Shown here: one piece after another, positions 17,551-27,591 of the stretch | How positions within the stretch are numbered: position 1 is the stretch's first letter | Layout of the letters: each line of letters starts with the position of its first letter | Source of the DNA: Acidobacteriota bacterium | Lineage (GTDB): Bacteria; Acidobacteriota; Terriglobia; Terriglobales; Acidobacteriaceae | DNA: 56,941 nucleotides | Direction of reading: 5' to 3' | NCBI GenBank assembly: GCA_003224905.1 | Contig: QIAA01000044.1 | Location: forward strand, 1-56,941 | Translations under genes and position numbers: made by a program | The notes under the pieces: model-generated | Told to the model about the DNA's origin: nothing | Database searches by the model: none | Seen by the model: only the letters and a program-made list of their open reading frames with translations

Positions 17551-18956
17551 TGGACTTGGTCCTCGAAACCTGGGTTGCGAGCAGCATCGAAGGCGCGAAA
17601 CTCGGCTGGATGCTCGGGGCAGGGAAGCCCTGGCAGCCTGGAGAGAAGCTGAAATTGCTTTTCGCCGGCTACAACGGTGCACGCAATATGGGATCGGACG
17701 TACGTGTTGAGGAGATGCTGCGCCAGATCCGCCACATTCTCGGCAACGAAAAGGTCGCCTTCAGCGTCATGAGCCAGAACTTCAAGTTCAGCGACGGATA
17801 CTTTGACGGCACCCAGCAGGTACACCTGCCGGACATATTTCCCCCCTTCCTTGCAAATGAGGTCCCAAAACATCATGGCGTGGTCGCCTGTGAAGGCTCC
17901 ATGTTCAAGAGCAAGTTTGCCAATGCGCTCGCTACCATGATGATCGGCTCGCTGGGACTGGCAGCCGCGCAGAACAAGCTTTCCATCGGCTACGGTGCCG
18001 AGGCCGGGCACATGGATCCGTTGATCGCGAAAATGTGCGCGCGCTACTGCAGGCAGTCCCTGATCATCACACGGAATGAAGAGTCGCGCACCCTTCTCCG
18101 TGAATTGGGCGTGCCCACCGAACTGGGAACTGATACCGCTTGGACCTTCGAGCCGCGTCCTGCCGAATATGGTCAAGCCATTCTGCGCAAAGTAGGCTGG
18201 GACGGCACTTCACCCGTGCTGGTCGTGTGCCCCATCAATCCGTTCGAGTGGCCGGTGAAGGCGTCGGTGGCAAAATTCGCGCTGCGCGGCCTCACCGGCG
18301 CATACCAAGACAGCCACTACCGTTCCGTGTACTTTCACAATTCGGGTCCCGCAGCCCACCGCGCCCTAGAGCATTACCTGAGCTCCATAGCCAACGCCGT
18401 TAGCGCGTTCCGCAAGCAAAACAGCGTATTCGTAATTCTGGTCGCTACAGAACGCTTGGACGCCCGCCCGGCACGCCGCATCTCCGAGAAGCTGGGCGGA
18501 ATTCCGGTTCTGACCTCAGACGAATACAACATGTACGAACTGGTAAGCATTCTGCGCGCCTGCCACATGATGGTTTCGTCGCGCTATCACGGGATTGTGA
18601 CTTCCATGCCCGGCCTGGTGGCTTCCGCTGGGATCACAATGGACGAGCGCATCCGCAACCTGATGCGCGATCGTGGACACGAAGATCTGCTGATGAACGT
18701 AGACGACCCCGACCTCGAGCCCCGGCTGCTGGCCGCCATGGATAAACTCTGCCGCGAGCGCGAAGCAATTGCGGACGCGATCGCACGCACGGTGGTGCGA
18801 AACCTGAAAGTGATGGCGCGCATGGGCATCTTTTTCGAAGAAGAGGTGCAGCGCAGGTATCCCGAGTTTCCCACCCGCCGCGGCGAATGGAGCTGGGAGG
18901 ACTATCTGCCGACGATAAGCCCCGGATTGCGGCAGTTGATGGAAGCCTACGCGTGA
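17547..18956 (+). CDS. Polysaccharide pyruvyl transferase family protein
   Basis: A 469-residue protein starting with an ATGA overlap to the SDR gene. [22 protein letters not shown] (~35-55) and the later [20 protein letters not shown] (~345) match the pyruvyl transferase family fold (CsaB-like, GT-B-like), which moves pyruvate from PEP onto sugars as ketals. Placement in a lipid-type operon is unusual and suggests a modified glycolipid or a diverged role; that is inference. The N-terminal [20 protein letters not shown] is not typical of the family. Confidence 0.8.
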   Translation: MMDLVLETWVASSIEGAKLGWMLGAGKPWQPGEKLKLLFAGYNGARNMGSDVRVEEMLRQIRHILGNEKVAFSVMSQNFKFSDGYFDGTQQVHLPDIFPPFLANEVPKHHGVVACEGSMFKSKFANALATMMIGSLGLAAAQNKLSIGYGAEAGHMDPLIAKMCARYCRQSLIITRNEESRTLLRELGVPTELGTDTAWTFEPRPAEYGQAILRKVGWDGTSPVLVVCPINPFEWPVKASVAKFALRGLTGAYQDSHYRSVYFHNSGPAAHRALEHYLSSIANAVSAFRKQNSVFVILVATERLDARPARRISEKLGGIPVLTSDEYNMYELVSILRACHMMVSSRYHGIVTSMPGLVASAGITMDERIRNLMRDRGHEDLLMNVDDPDLEPRLLAAMDKLCREREAIADAIARTVVRNLKVMARMGIFFEEEVQRRYPEFPTRRGEWSWEDYLPTISPGLRQLMEAYA

Positions 18957-18991
18957 GGAATTAGGGATTAGGAATAATGTTTTTGGGTGGC

Positions 18992-19010
18992 GCAGCGCTT
19001 CCAGCGCTGC
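18992..19010. repeat. Intergenic REP-like hairpin
   Basis: GCAGCGCT-tcc-AGCGCTGC forms a perfect 8-bp stem with a 3-base loop. It is followed by a second imperfect inverted block around GGGCTTTAGCC (~19030). The combination of a GC-rich 'GCGCTxxAGCGC' stem and a 'GGCTxxAGCC' stem recurs at 20876-20931, so these are probably members of a dispersed repeat family. It lies in a 190-bp gap and may lower read-through. Confidence 0.5.
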
Positions 19011-19145
19011 GATAACCGTATTTCGATCTGGGCTTTAGCCTCTGAGGTGCTCCTTTTTCCGTAACCTCAATAGTCGTGCGGGAGCGGAACAGTTAGGGAC
19101 GGGACTTCAGCCGCTATTGCTGCGACTTTCGAATACCGAAAGACC

Positions 19146-20792
19146 ATGACTTTCCTGCGCGACATTTTCGCCCAGCTCCGCTCCGCCGCAGAAATCCCGG
19201 TGCTGCAGGAGTCCGGTGATCACGCGGTCACTGCCGGCGAACTGCTGGAACTGGTGCGTACCGCACGAATGTTTCTCTCCGACAAGGGCCTGAACAAAGG
19301 CGACCGCTGCGCCCTGCTTGCCCACAACAGCATTCGCTGGGTCGCGATGAATCTGGCGGTCATGGCCGAGGGTCTGATTCTCGTCCCGCTGTACGCGCGT
19401 CAGTCGGCGGTGGAGCTGGTCGGCATGATGAAAGATTGCTCTCCCAGCCTGATCTGCTGTGGAGATGCCGCCTTGCGCGATGCCATCGCCCAGCATTGGC
19501 CGCAAGCGCCCCAGCAGTTTCTATTCGACGAGATTTTCTCCGGCACAAACAAAGCTGATTTAGACCGCCTGCAGGTAGCCGATACCGATCCGGTCACGAT
19601 CATCTACACATCAGGAACCTCAGGTGAACCCAAGGGCGTGGTGCTGACGGCAGCAAACGTCGGCCACATGCTCGGGTGTACATCGAGTCGTCTGGATTCA
19701 TTGATGCAAGTGCAGAAAGGTAAAGGTAAAGATCGCGTCTTCCACTATCTCCCGTTTTGTTTTGCGGGTTCGTGGATCATGCTGCTGACCTGCCTTCTGC
19801 GGCGCAATCTGCTGATCCTGAACACGGACCTTACAAAAATCGCGGAACAGATGCGCGCCGCAGCACCGGACTACTTCCTGAACGTTCCCGCGCTGCTGGA
19901 GCGCATGCGCAAAGCCGTCGATGAGCAGCTCTGGAAGACTGGCGGCATTGTATTGAGAATCTACACACGCGCTAAGTCCGCCTGGATGCGCAAGCGGGAA
20001 GGGAAGGGTACTTTTGCAGATCGCATATGGTTAAGCTTGGCGAATGCAGCGGTCTTTCCGGCCATCCGCAAAAAGATGATTGGACCAAATCTGAAGGCGC
20101 TGATCTGCGGCTCGGCGCCGCTCAGCGTGGAGACGCAATTATTCTTCATGATGCTGGGCATTCCGGTGCTGCAGGTGTATGGTCTCACCGAAACGACAGC
20201 GATCTGCACGATGGACGATCCCGGTCACGTGGAGCCGGGGCGCGTTGGCCCTTCGATTCCCGGGATTGAAATGAAGCTCGGCGAGAATGATGAGATTGTG
20301 GTTCGTGGTCGAAATATTTTTGCCGGATACTGGAACCGGCCTGCCGAAACGGCCAAGGTGATGCGCGACGGCTGGTTTCACACCGGCGATCAGGGAGAGG
20401 TGAACGCAGCAGGGAACTGGCGGATTGCGGGACGCATCAAGAATCTCATCGTGCTCGGCTCGGGACACAACGTTGCGCCGGAGCCAATCGAAGAGATGCT
20501 GCTGCCGCGGCTGCCGGGCGCGCAGCAGGTGGTGATCGTGGGCAACGGCCGCGGATGCCTTTCAGCCATCGTGACCGGAGATGTAACCGCCGAACGTGTG
20601 CAGAGAGCGCTCGATGAAGTAAATTCGGGACTGCCCCATTACCGGCAAGTGCGCGCCTATCATCTGCACCCCCAGCCATTTTCCATAGACAATGGTCTCC
20701 TGACCGCGAATGGCAAGCTGAAGCGTGACGCCATTGCCGAGCGGCTGAGTTCCGCGATCGAAGAGATGTACCAGGTAAAACAGGCAGTCTAG
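19146..20792 (+). CDS. AMP-forming long-chain acyl ligase
   Basis: A 548-residue ANL-superfamily enzyme. The P-loop TIIYTSGTSGEPKGVVLTA (~155), VYGLTETTAIC (~345), GWFHTGDQGEVN (~410) and the C-terminal LTANGKLKRDAI with the catalytic Lys are all present. It activates a carboxylic acid as acyl-AMP and passes it to CoA or to an acyl carrier protein. The family match is to long-chain fatty-acyl-CoA synthetases; chain length is not readable. It lies 190 bp downstream of the pyruvyl transferase-like gene. Confidence 0.9.
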   Translation: MTFLRDIFAQLRSAAEIPVLQESGDHAVTAGELLELVRTARMFLSDKGLNKGDRCALLAHNSIRWVAMNLAVMAEGLILVPLYARQSAVELVGMMKDCSPSLICCGDAALRDAIAQHWPQAPQQFLFDEIFSGTNKADLDRLQVADTDPVTIIYTSGTSGEPKGVVLTAANVGHMLGCTSSRLDSLMQVQKGKGKDRVFHYLPFCFAGSWIMLLTCLLRRNLLILNTDLTKIAEQMRAAAPDYFLNVPALLERMRKAVDEQLWKTGGIVLRIYTRAKSAWMRKREGKGTFADRIWLSLANAAVFPAIRKKMIGPNLKALICGSAPLSVETQLFFMMLGIPVLQVYGLTETTAICTMDDPGHVEPGRVGPSIPGIEMKLGENDEIVVRGRNIFAGYWNRPAETAKVMRDGWFHTGDQGEVNAAGNWRIAGRIKNLIVLGSGHNVAPEPIEEMLLPRLPGAQQVVIVGNGRGCLSAIVTGDVTAERVQRALDEVNSGLPHYRQVRAYHLHPQPFSIDNGLLTANGKLKRDAIAERLSSAIEEMYQVKQAV

Positions 20793-20875
20793 ATTTTGGT
20801 TTTCTTCATTTACCTTCGTGCGCTTTGTCGTTATGTCGTCAAACAGGCTGGGAGAAAACCCGCGATTCGTATCAG

Positions 20876-20931
20876 GGCATCGCTTCAGCGATGCCGTAAG
20901 TTCGCGCAAATTCAATCGCGCCTTCAGGCGC
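20876..20931. repeat. Intergenic paired-hairpin repeat
   Basis: Two adjacent stem-loops: GGCATCGCT-TC-AGCGATGCC (20876-20895, 9-bp stem) and GCGCCT-TC-AGGCGC (20918-20931). They have the same TTCAG-type loop style as the element at 18992 and probably belong to the same dispersed family. No T-run follows. Confidence 0.5.
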
Positions 20932-21006
20932 TGAGGCTAGCGAATGGAGTTTTTCTGCAACCTCATTTAAAGCGGCACGTGCCGGAACAAACTTGTCTGT
21001 AGAACG

Positions 21007-21804
21007 ATGAAGCACGGACAAACAATATCGTGGCAGTTGTCCGACGGCGTGATCGAGCTCGCCCTGCACCACGAGCCAGGCAACGAAATCGGCTCTCTGA
21101 CGCTCGGAGAGCTAGAGGAATTCGCGAATGCGCTGGAGGATTTGCGATCCAAAGCGCATGCACTCATCATCTATAGCACGCTGAAATCCGGCTTCTGCGC
21201 CGGAGCAGATCTGCGCGAGCTCTACGAGCGATCGCAGCAAATAGAAAAAGGCGCAGCCGTCGCCGGCGTGCGCGATTTCCTCGAACGCATTCACCGCGTT
21301 ATGAACACCATCGATGCCGCCCCGCTCACCACAATCGCCGCAGTGCACGGCGTTACCTTCGGCGGCGGTTTCGAGCTGGCCCTGGTTTGCGACCTGATCA
21401 TCGCCGACAAAATGGCGCGCTTCTGCTTTCCCGAACTGCGCCTGGGATTGATCCCCGGATTCGGCGGCATTCCGCGGCTCAAAAGAGATCTAGGCAATGC
21501 CGTGGTTCGCGATTTGCTGCTGACCGGACGCAGTATCAACGCAACCAAAGCCCAGCAGATCGGGTTGGTCAGTCAGGTGGTGGCGGAAGGCGAGGCGCTG
21601 CGCGCAGCCCGCGCCACGGCGGCCCAACTGGGCAAGTTCGACCGCCGCACGGCTGCAGCCGCGAAGCAATTCATCAAGCCCATTCCTTACGATGAACTGC
21701 GCCATGAAATCGATATCTTTTGCGATCTATTCACGCAACCCGCGGTGGAAGCGGGATTGAAGAAGTTTGTCGAGAGCACTGATCTGCAGCCCTATTTGCC
21801 GTAA
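21007..21804 (+). CDS. Enoyl-CoA hydratase/isomerase family protein
   Basis: A 265-residue crotonase-fold enzyme. The oxyanion-hole block SGFCAGADLREL (~60) and AAVHGVTFGGGFELALVCD (~115) are clear; both catalytic Glu residues of classic hydratases are kept (FEL in GGGFELAL and FPELRLGLIPGFGG). Length matches hydratases. In this context it may hydrate or dehydrate a chain intermediate bound to CoA or ACP rather than serve beta-oxidation; no thiolase or dehydrogenase is nearby. Confidence 0.88.
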   Translation: MKHGQTISWQLSDGVIELALHHEPGNEIGSLTLGELEEFANALEDLRSKAHALIIYSTLKSGFCAGADLRELYERSQQIEKGAAVAGVRDFLERIHRVMNTIDAAPLTTIAAVHGVTFGGGFELALVCDLIIADKMARFCFPELRLGLIPGFGGIPRLKRDLGNAVVRDLLLTGRSINATKAQQIGLVSQVVAEGEALRAARATAAQLGKFDRRTAAAAKQFIKPIPYDELRHEIDIFCDLFTQPAVEAGLKKFVESTDLQPYLP

Positions 21805-21829
21805 TGGTTCTTGCAGACCGTTACTAGTG

Positions 21830-21871
21830 ATGTCATCCTGAGCCTGAGCGCCGCGAAGGGCGAAGGATCTA
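21830..21871. repeat. Dispersed intergenic repeat (GTCATCCTGAGC...GAAGGATCT type)
   Basis: The segment begins TGTCATCCTGAGCCTGAGC and ends GCGAAGGGCGAAGGATCT. This pattern resembles an intergenic repeat often seen in acidobacterial genomes (recalled, not searched). It lies between the hydratase and acyl carrier protein genes. Confidence 0.4.
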
Positions 21872-21910
21872 TGCATTTACCCGGCACTGCTATATGAAAC
21901 TTCTGCTCTT

Positions 21911-22153
21911 ATGAAAACGTCAGATCAGACCCTCAATGAAATCCTCGATCTCGCCGCCACCCACTTCAAGGTGCCGCGCGAAAACCTCAGACCTGATGAC
22001 GACTTCTTCAAAACGTTAAAAATCGACAGCCTGCAGGCGCTCGATCTGCTCACCCGCCTGGAACACCACTTCAACATCGAATTGCCCGATTACGAACTGC
22101 AGGGCGTCTCCGATTTCCGCACGCTGGCCAGCCGCATCCAGGCGAGATTGTAG
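21911..22153 (+). CDS. Acyl carrier protein
   Basis: An 80-residue carrier protein. The phosphopantetheine attachment motif is [11 protein letters not shown] (Ser ~37), followed by the helix [14 protein letters not shown]. The first helix ([23 protein letters not shown]) is typical of ACPs of specialised lipid or polyketide pathways rather than housekeeping AcpP. It is flanked by two AMP-forming acyl ligases, which suggests that one loads it with an acyl chain. Confidence 0.93.
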   Translation: MKTSDQTLNEILDLAATHFKVPRENLRPDDDFFKTLKIDSLQALDLLTRLEHHFNIELPDYELQGVSDFRTLASRIQARL

Positions 22154-22182
22154 AATCTAAGGTCAAAGCACTCAGTCTGCTG

Positions 22183-23919
22183 ATGCTCAACCTCGATCAA
22201 TACAGCTCTCTCGGCGCGGCCTTGCGCGATGCCCTCGACCGCTTCGCCAACGAAGTCTGTCTGATCGAATCCGACCGCGAACGCGAGCGCACTCGCCTCA
22301 CCTACTCGGACTTCAAGGAGCTTGCCCTGCCATTGGCGCGCGCTCTTCAGGATGAGGACTTCGCCCCCGCTGACCGCGCCGCCATCATCATGACAAACCA
22401 GTCCAAGTGCCTGATCTCCGCCTACGCGATCTTTCATTGTGGGGGAGTCCTGGTCCCGCTCGACTACAAACTCAGCGCTACTGAGCAACTGCAGCTGCTC
22501 GCGCATTCCAAAGCGAAATCCCTGGTAGTCGAGTACTACCTCTGGCGCGCGCTCACACAAGCGCCGGAGTTCAAAAATCACAAGCTGCAAAAAGTCCTAG
22601 TTACAGAAGCCCCATTGGGCGCCACACTGGGCCAGGCTAGCCGTTGGGAAGAATTCCGCCGCAAAGGCGATCCTCTGTTCGTCGCCAGAAAGCGTGAAGA
22701 CGTCGCCTGCATCGTGTACTCCTCCGGAACCGGCGGACGCCCCAAAGGTTGCGTGCTCACCCACGAGAATTATCTTGAGCAATGCAAAGCCCTGACCGCC
22801 TGGTATCCGTTCTGGCCGGGCGTGCGCTACCTGAGCATTCTGCCAACCAATCACGCCATCGACTTCATGGTCGGGTTTATCGGACCGTTCGTCTGCGGTG
22901 CCTGCGTAGTGCACCTCCGAACCCTGCGTCCGGAATTCGTCCGTGACGCATTCGTGCGCTATCGAATCACCTACATGAGCCTGGTGCCGATGGTGCTCAA
23001 GAACCTGGAGCGCGGCCTCAGAGCCAAGTTTGACGAACTCCCGCCCATGAAGCGATTCTTGCTTGACCGCATGATCGCGCTCAACAAATTCTTCACCCGA
23101 TGGAAGCCCGACGTCCGCCTGAGCCGCATCCTGCTCCCCCAGGTGCACAAGGCATTCGGCGGAGAGCTGCGCGCTCTGTTCACCGGCGGCGCCTTCATGG
23201 AACCTTCAACTCTGCATTTTTTTTACGATCTCGGCATTCCCGTAGCCAATGGCTACGGCCTGAGCGAAGCCGGCACCGCGCTCACGCTGAACGATTTCAA
23301 ACCGTTCCGCGCGGATACGGTCGGCAAGCCGCTGCCCGGAGTCGAGCTGCGAATTTTGAATCCCGACCCCGACGCCATCGGCGAAGTGGCCGCCCACAGC
23401 AAGACCATCATGTCGCATTACCTCGACGATCCCGAGCTGACAGCGGAAACCATTGTGGACGGCTGGCTGCTCACCGGCGATCTCGGGCGCTTGGATGCCA
23501 GAAGTCACCTGCAACTGTTCGGCCGCAAGAAGAACATGATTGTGACCGAAGGCGGCAAAAACATTTATCCGGAAGATATCGAGAACACATTTGACGCTCT
23601 GCCGGTGAAGGAATACTGCGTCTTCGCGTCGAACTATCTCTGGCCGGCCAAAACGCTTGGGGGCGAAACACTGATTCTGGTCCTGCACCTGGAGCCAGGA
23701 CACGAAATCACCGAAGTGCTCAAGCAGGAAATAGAGGCCCGCAATCGTCGCCTGCCTGATTACAAACGCGTGAATGGTTACGTAGTGTGGGAAAAAGATT
23801 TCCCCCGCACCGCCTCGATGAAGATCAAGCGCGCCGAGCTGGCGCAGGAAATCAGCAAGACTCTGGGCCGTGCCGCCGTAGTGGAACTCTATCCCGCGCA
23901 GGTAAAACAAGAGGTGTGA
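22183..23919 (+). CDS. AMP-forming acyl ligase (fatty acyl-AMP ligase / acyl-ACP synthetase type)
   Basis: A 578-residue ANL enzyme lying 29 bp after the acyl carrier protein gene. [20 protein letters not shown] is the P-loop, [15 protein letters not shown] the A5 region, [12 protein letters not shown] the A7 block and [14 protein letters not shown] carries the catalytic Lys. Adjacent placement makes the ACP its likely partner, so it may act as an acyl-ACP synthetase. Its last codons overlap the start of the lipid kinase. Confidence 0.9.
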   Translation: MLNLDQYSSLGAALRDALDRFANEVCLIESDRERERTRLTYSDFKELALPLARALQDEDFAPADRAAIIMTNQSKCLISAYAIFHCGGVLVPLDYKLSATEQLQLLAHSKAKSLVVEYYLWRALTQAPEFKNHKLQKVLVTEAPLGATLGQASRWEEFRRKGDPLFVARKREDVACIVYSSGTGGRPKGCVLTHENYLEQCKALTAWYPFWPGVRYLSILPTNHAIDFMVGFIGPFVCGACVVHLRTLRPEFVRDAFVRYRITYMSLVPMVLKNLERGLRAKFDELPPMKRFLLDRMIALNKFFTRWKPDVRLSRILLPQVHKAFGGELRALFTGGAFMEPSTLHFFYDLGIPVANGYGLSEAGTALTLNDFKPFRADTVGKPLPGVELRILNPDPDAIGEVAAHSKTIMSHYLDDPELTAETIVDGWLLTGDLGRLDARSHLQLFGRKKNMIVTEGGKNIYPEDIENTFDALPVKEYCVFASNYLWPAKTLGGETLILVLHLEPGHEITEVLKQEIEARNRRLPDYKRVNGYVVWEKDFPRTASMKIKRAELAQEISKTLGRAAVVELYPAQVKQEV

Positions 23920-24812
23920 ACGACAAATTCCTGGCAGTCATCAATCCGGCCGCCGGCGGCAAGCGCTGCGGAAAGCTTGTCCCGCCGGTGCTCGAGCGTC
24001 TGCGCGCAGGCGGCATTGAGATAGATGTAGTTGAAACCTCCTCCCAGGGCCACGCAACGGAACTCACGCGCGCAGCGTACGCCAAAGGCTACAGTCGCTT
24101 CATTGCTGTCGGAGGAGACGGCACTGCGTACGAAATTGTGAACGGCCTGTTTCCCGTCGCCGCTGAACCTCCGACGCTGGCCTTTCTCCCTCTCGGTACC
24201 GGCAATTCCTTTTTGCGGGACTTCAGCGACCGCGGTGTAGAGTTCGCCATCGAAGCGCTGCTCGCCCGCCGCTCACAGCCTTGTGATGTCCTGCGCCTCA
24301 CCCACAAAGATGGCGTTGCCCATTACATCAACCTGCTGAGCATGGGCTTTTCCGCAGACGTCGCCACCATGCGCGCCCGCCGCTTCAGCCGCTGGGGAGA
24401 ACTGGGCTATCAGCTCTCGATCTTTATCTGCCTGCTGCGCTTCCGGCGTCGCCCGTTTGCCTTGCGCGTGGATGGAGAAGAGAAAGTCGACCGTCGCCCC
24501 TGCCTGTTCCTGACCTTCAGCAACAGCAAGTTTACCGGCGGCACCATGATGATCGCTCCCAAAGCCGACATCAACGACGGCCTGATCGAATATGTGCGCT
24601 GGGGCCCGATCGGGCGCGTTGGCCTGATATGCAATCTGCCGACGCTCTATGACGGCACTCACATTAATCACCCTCTTGCAGAACGAAGGTCCGCCCACCG
24701 CATCGACTTTGATCTCGACGGGCCCGTGGACGTCATGATCGACGGTGAAGTGCTCACCTTGCACTGCCAGTCTCTCGATGTCCTGCCGTCAGCGCTGAAC
24801 GTCGTGGTATAA
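23916..24812 (+). CDS. Diacylglycerol-kinase-type lipid kinase (YegS/DagK family)
   Basis: A 298-residue kinase: [15 protein letters not shown] at the N-terminus, [15 protein letters not shown] as the nucleotide-binding GGDGT motif, and [14 protein letters not shown]. These define the diacylglycerol/sphingosine kinase-like family that phosphorylates lipid hydroxyls. GTG 23916 overlaps the ligase stop (GTGA), so translation is coupled. Residues upstream of this start, open to 23787, lie in another frame inside the ligase and are ignored. It would supply a lipid phosphate for a following head-group or acylation step. Confidence 0.9.
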   Translation: MNDKFLAVINPAAGGKRCGKLVPPVLERLRAGGIEIDVVETSSQGHATELTRAAYAKGYSRFIAVGGDGTAYEIVNGLFPVAAEPPTLAFLPLGTGNSFLRDFSDRGVEFAIEALLARRSQPCDVLRLTHKDGVAHYINLLSMGFSADVATMRARRFSRWGELGYQLSIFICLLRFRRRPFALRVDGEEKVDRRPCLFLTFSNSKFTGGTMMIAPKADINDGLIEYVRWGPIGRVGLICNLPTLYDGTHINHPLAERRSAHRIDFDLDGPVDVMIDGEVLTLHCQSLDVLPSALNVVV

Positions 24813-24823
24813 GAAAACCTTCG

Positions 24824-25249
24824 ATGTCGAACCCGGGGAAGAAGCGAAAAGCGCAGCGGGAACAGCAGCAACCATCCGGCTCATGGATGAGAAAACTCCT
24901 GTATGCATTGCTGATCGTCGCAGCCTTTGCAGCCGCGTACTATCTCGGACTAAGAAGGCGGACGAGCCGGCTCGATGCTTTCGCGCAATGTCTCACAAGC
25001 AAGCAATTAAAGATGTATGGCGCCTACTGGTGTCCACACTGTGCCGAACAGAAAGAGATGTTCGGCACATCCTTCCAATACGTTCCCTATGTCGAGTGCG
25101 GCATCAAGGGCTCGCGCGATGAAGCCCCCGTGTGCGCGCAAGCCGGCGTGAAGCATTTCCCCACCTGGCAGTTTCCCGATGGCGAACGCCGCGAAGGCGC
25201 GCTGGCACTGCAAACCTTAAGCCAGAAGAGCGGATGTCCGCTTCCATGA
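24824..25249 (+). CDS. Membrane-anchored thioredoxin-like protein
   Basis: A 141-residue protein: basic N-terminus, one membrane helix (KLLYALLIVAAFAAAYYLGL, ~25-44), then a thioredoxin fold with YGAYWCPHCAEQKEMFG as CxxC active site and a cis-Pro region KHFPTWQFPDG. The domain matches the Trx partner that in many bacteria is fused to VKOR. It should face the periplasm and be re-oxidised by the VKOR encoded next. It lies 12 bp after the lipid kinase. Confidence 0.88.
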   Translation: MSNPGKKRKAQREQQQPSGSWMRKLLYALLIVAAFAAAYYLGLRRRTSRLDAFAQCLTSKQLKMYGAYWCPHCAEQKEMFGTSFQYVPYVECGIKGSRDEAPVCAQAGVKHFPTWQFPDGERREGALALQTLSQKSGCPLP

Positions 25250-25695
25250 CCCCCCTGCGCCGCAAGCTCTCTCTGGCGATTGCATTGCTTGCGCTGGGGG
25301 GAGCCGTGGTCTCCTCCATTTCGCTGTATCACCACTTCAGCACATCGAAGAGCTCGTATTGCGACATCGGAGAAAACTTCAATTGCGACATCGTCAACCG
25401 CAGCACTTATTCGACCGTTGCAGGTATTCCCGTGGCACTGATCGGAATCCTCGGATACCTGTCACTGCTGGCGTTGGCGACTCTCTATCGCAGCAAGGCC
25501 GAGACACCTGCAATCGTTTTCATGGCGTCACTCGCCGGACTAGGCTTCGCCCTTTACCTCACCTACATCGAGGCATACGTCCTGGCCACCTGGTGCATCC
25601 TGTGCCTGTCTTCGCTGGCGTTGATCTTTGCCATCGCCGTGCTCTCGTCGGTTTTGATGTTGCACACGAAGCGGGCAGCAGATCTAAGGAGCTGA
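25234..25695 (+). CDS. Vitamin K epoxide reductase family protein (VKOR)
   Basis: A 153-residue four-helix membrane protein. The loop Cys pair is in SSYCDIGENFNCDIVN and the CxxC active site is ATWCILCLSSLAL. Bacterial VKOR moves electrons from a Trx-like partner to quinone, making disulfide bonds in exported proteins, replacing DsbB. ATG 25234 (with AAGAGCGG upstream) overlaps the end of the Trx-like gene, giving translational coupling; ATG 25246 is the alternative. Confidence 0.9.
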   Translation: MSASMTPLRRKLSLAIALLALGGAVVSSISLYHHFSTSKSSYCDIGENFNCDIVNRSTYSTVAGIPVALIGILGYLSLLALATLYRSKAETPAIVFMASLAGLGFALYLTYIEAYVLATWCILCLSSLALIFAIAVLSSVLMLHTKRAADLRS

Positions 25696-25710
25696 ATCGG
25701 GTGCTGTTGC

Positions 25711-27372
25711 CTAGTACTCCTCCAGCCGCGGTGGCGATTCGTCCGCGAACAACCGCCATACCTTGCGGTCAGGAAAATATTCCAGCAATTCCTGATTTTT
25801 CTCGTTCCCCACGTCGCGCGCCCAGACCACCGGAGCCGAATCAATATCTGCGCCGTTGTACACCCACTCATCATTGAGATCATGCTTCGGCCCATACACA
25901 ACGATCAGCAGATGCCGCGCCGAAGATTTCTCCAGCCTGTGCTTGAGAGAGGCGCGTTCCAGATTGCCTCGCGGCCACGCCGGCTCGATCTGCACATGCG
26001 CAGCCACGGCAGCCACGCGCAACACCAGCATAACCAACGCTAGCATCACGACCGCCCGCACCAGCAAAGCTCCAGTTTGCGTGTCACGCCGCCAAACCCG
26101 CAGATGCCGCATGCACTGTATCAGCACGATGTAGAACAATGGGGCGCCGGCAGCAGCATAGTGCGGAGACGTCCAGGTCTCGGCCACAATCCCCAGCAGC
26201 AGCACCGCGCCGGCCGCTGACGGAAATCGCATCCTCCGATCCCGCAGCGCACGTGGAAGCGCGATCAGCGGAATCGTGAACATAGGGCCAAGATAGAAGC
26301 TCCACAACACCCAGATGGTTGTCGCAGTGTGCCTGAGAAATCCAGGAACTGTGCGGCTCTCCTGATACTCGCGCAGTTCCCGTTCGGCGAATTCGCGAAT
26401 GACTACGTGCCGGAAAACAGGCTCGGGTCCAGGTACCTGCCACAAGAAAAGCGGCGCGCGCGAATAGGTCGCGCTGTACACCTGGTACGCCATGCGGAAC
26501 GGGCTTCCTGTCACGCGCCGATAGTAATAACCGGTGGCGATCGCAGCCACCAGAAGAACGAGCATCAACGGCAGGATTACACGACGCAGGACCATGACAA
26601 ACGGCCCATGCGAGAACCACCTAATCAGGTCAACAGCCACTATGATCCCCAGCAGCAAACCTTCGTAAGGACGGCTGTTTGCGAGGACGGCCAGGCCCAA
26701 CGCCATCCAGATCGCATCGCGAACGCGACGATACCGCTTGATACGCGGTAAGGCGCCGATGACCATCGCGCCTCCCAGCGCAACCACCGAGGCAGCCCAG
26801 TAGCCGTTCATCCAATAGCTGAGAATCCCCACACGAAGCGCGGCAAGCACACTTCCCAGCAGCGCCCACGCCGGAGGCAGCCATCCCTGCAATGCCCAGC
26901 ACAGCGCCGAGCACATGAGCGCGGTGATCAGCAGTTGCCCGATCCAGGGATGTCCGAGCAATTGCCCGAACGCTAATACCAGCCCCTGCGCCGGCGGGTA
27001 CTTCGATGTGTACGTGGGTTGCTGAATGACATGGAAGCTCTCAAAATGAACCCACAACGGATGCGCGGGGTTGGTGAGCCGTCCGTGAGCAAACGTGTCG
27101 CCGGCCAGCAGATAGCTGAACTCATCGTGCCAGCGCGGATGGGGAACACCCAGCAAAGGAATAAGAACAATGCGCGAACCCAGCACGAAGAGACCGACTA
27201 GAACAATGGAAAGAGTCTTCCGATGTCCTATCTTGAAAAAGAATCTTTCGAAAGAGATGTCTCGGCGTGCCCGATTGCGCCGTGCCAGAGCCAGCACCAC
27301 CACCGCGACAGTCAAGACTAATTCGATAACTTGCAGCAGTCCCGGCGCAAGGCGCGTATAGATTCCGGCCAT
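25711..27372 (-). CDS. GT-C-type membrane glycosyltransferase-like protein
   Basis: A 553-residue polytopic membrane protein with about ten or more helices. The first large loop has WHDEFSYLLAGDTFAHGRL (~85), an acidic motif seen in ArnT/PMT-like GT-C enzymes that use lipid-linked sugars. The C-terminal ~90 residues are a soluble domain with VVYGPKHDLNDEWVYNG. Sugar and acceptor cannot be told. It is convergent to the VKOR gene with a 15-bp gap. Confidence 0.78.
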   Translation of the reverse strand: MAGIYTRLAPGLLQVIELVLTVAVVVLALARRNRARRDISFERFFFKIGHRKTLSIVLVGLFVLGSRIVLIPLLGVPHPRWHDEFSYLLAGDTFAHGRLTNPAHPLWVHFESFHVIQQPTYTSKYPPAQGLVLAFGQLLGHPWIGQLLITALMCSALCWALQGWLPPAWALLGSVLAALRVGILSYWMNGYWAASVVALGGAMVIGALPRIKRYRRVRDAIWMALGLAVLANSRPYEGLLLGIIVAVDLIRWFSHGPFVMVLRRVILPLMLVLLVAAIATGYYYRRVTGSPFRMAYQVYSATYSRAPLFLWQVPGPEPVFRHVVIREFAERELREYQESRTVPGFLRHTATTIWVLWSFYLGPMFTIPLIALPRALRDRRMRFPSAAGAVLLLGIVAETWTSPHYAAAGAPLFYIVLIQCMRHLRVWRRDTQTGALLVRAVVMLALVMLVLRVAAVAAHVQIEPAWPRGNLERASLKHRLEKSSARHLLIVVYGPKHDLNDEWVYNGADIDSAPVVWARDVGNEKNQELLEYFPDRKVWRLFADESPPRLEEY

Positions 27373-27591
27373 TGTGAGCGGATTCTCGGCGGATGATTAC
27401 AGATTGTCAATTCGCCGCGAACAGTGATAGTGATCAAATTTGTTTGACACGAAACTGCAAGCCAACAGGTCTCCTCTGTGAACCTCTGTGTCCTCTGTGG
27501 TTGATCTCCGACTTCGTCAGCACATGCCTGACCCTCGCTTGCCGATTGCGCCCACACCCAAGATTGGCCACAATACCTTGGAAAGCAATCC

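Noticed and set aside
21007..21804. Hydratase as part of a beta-oxidation operon
   Set aside because: No thiolase, acyl-CoA dehydrogenase or 3-hydroxyacyl-CoA dehydrogenase is present nearby; neighbours are biosynthetic in type.
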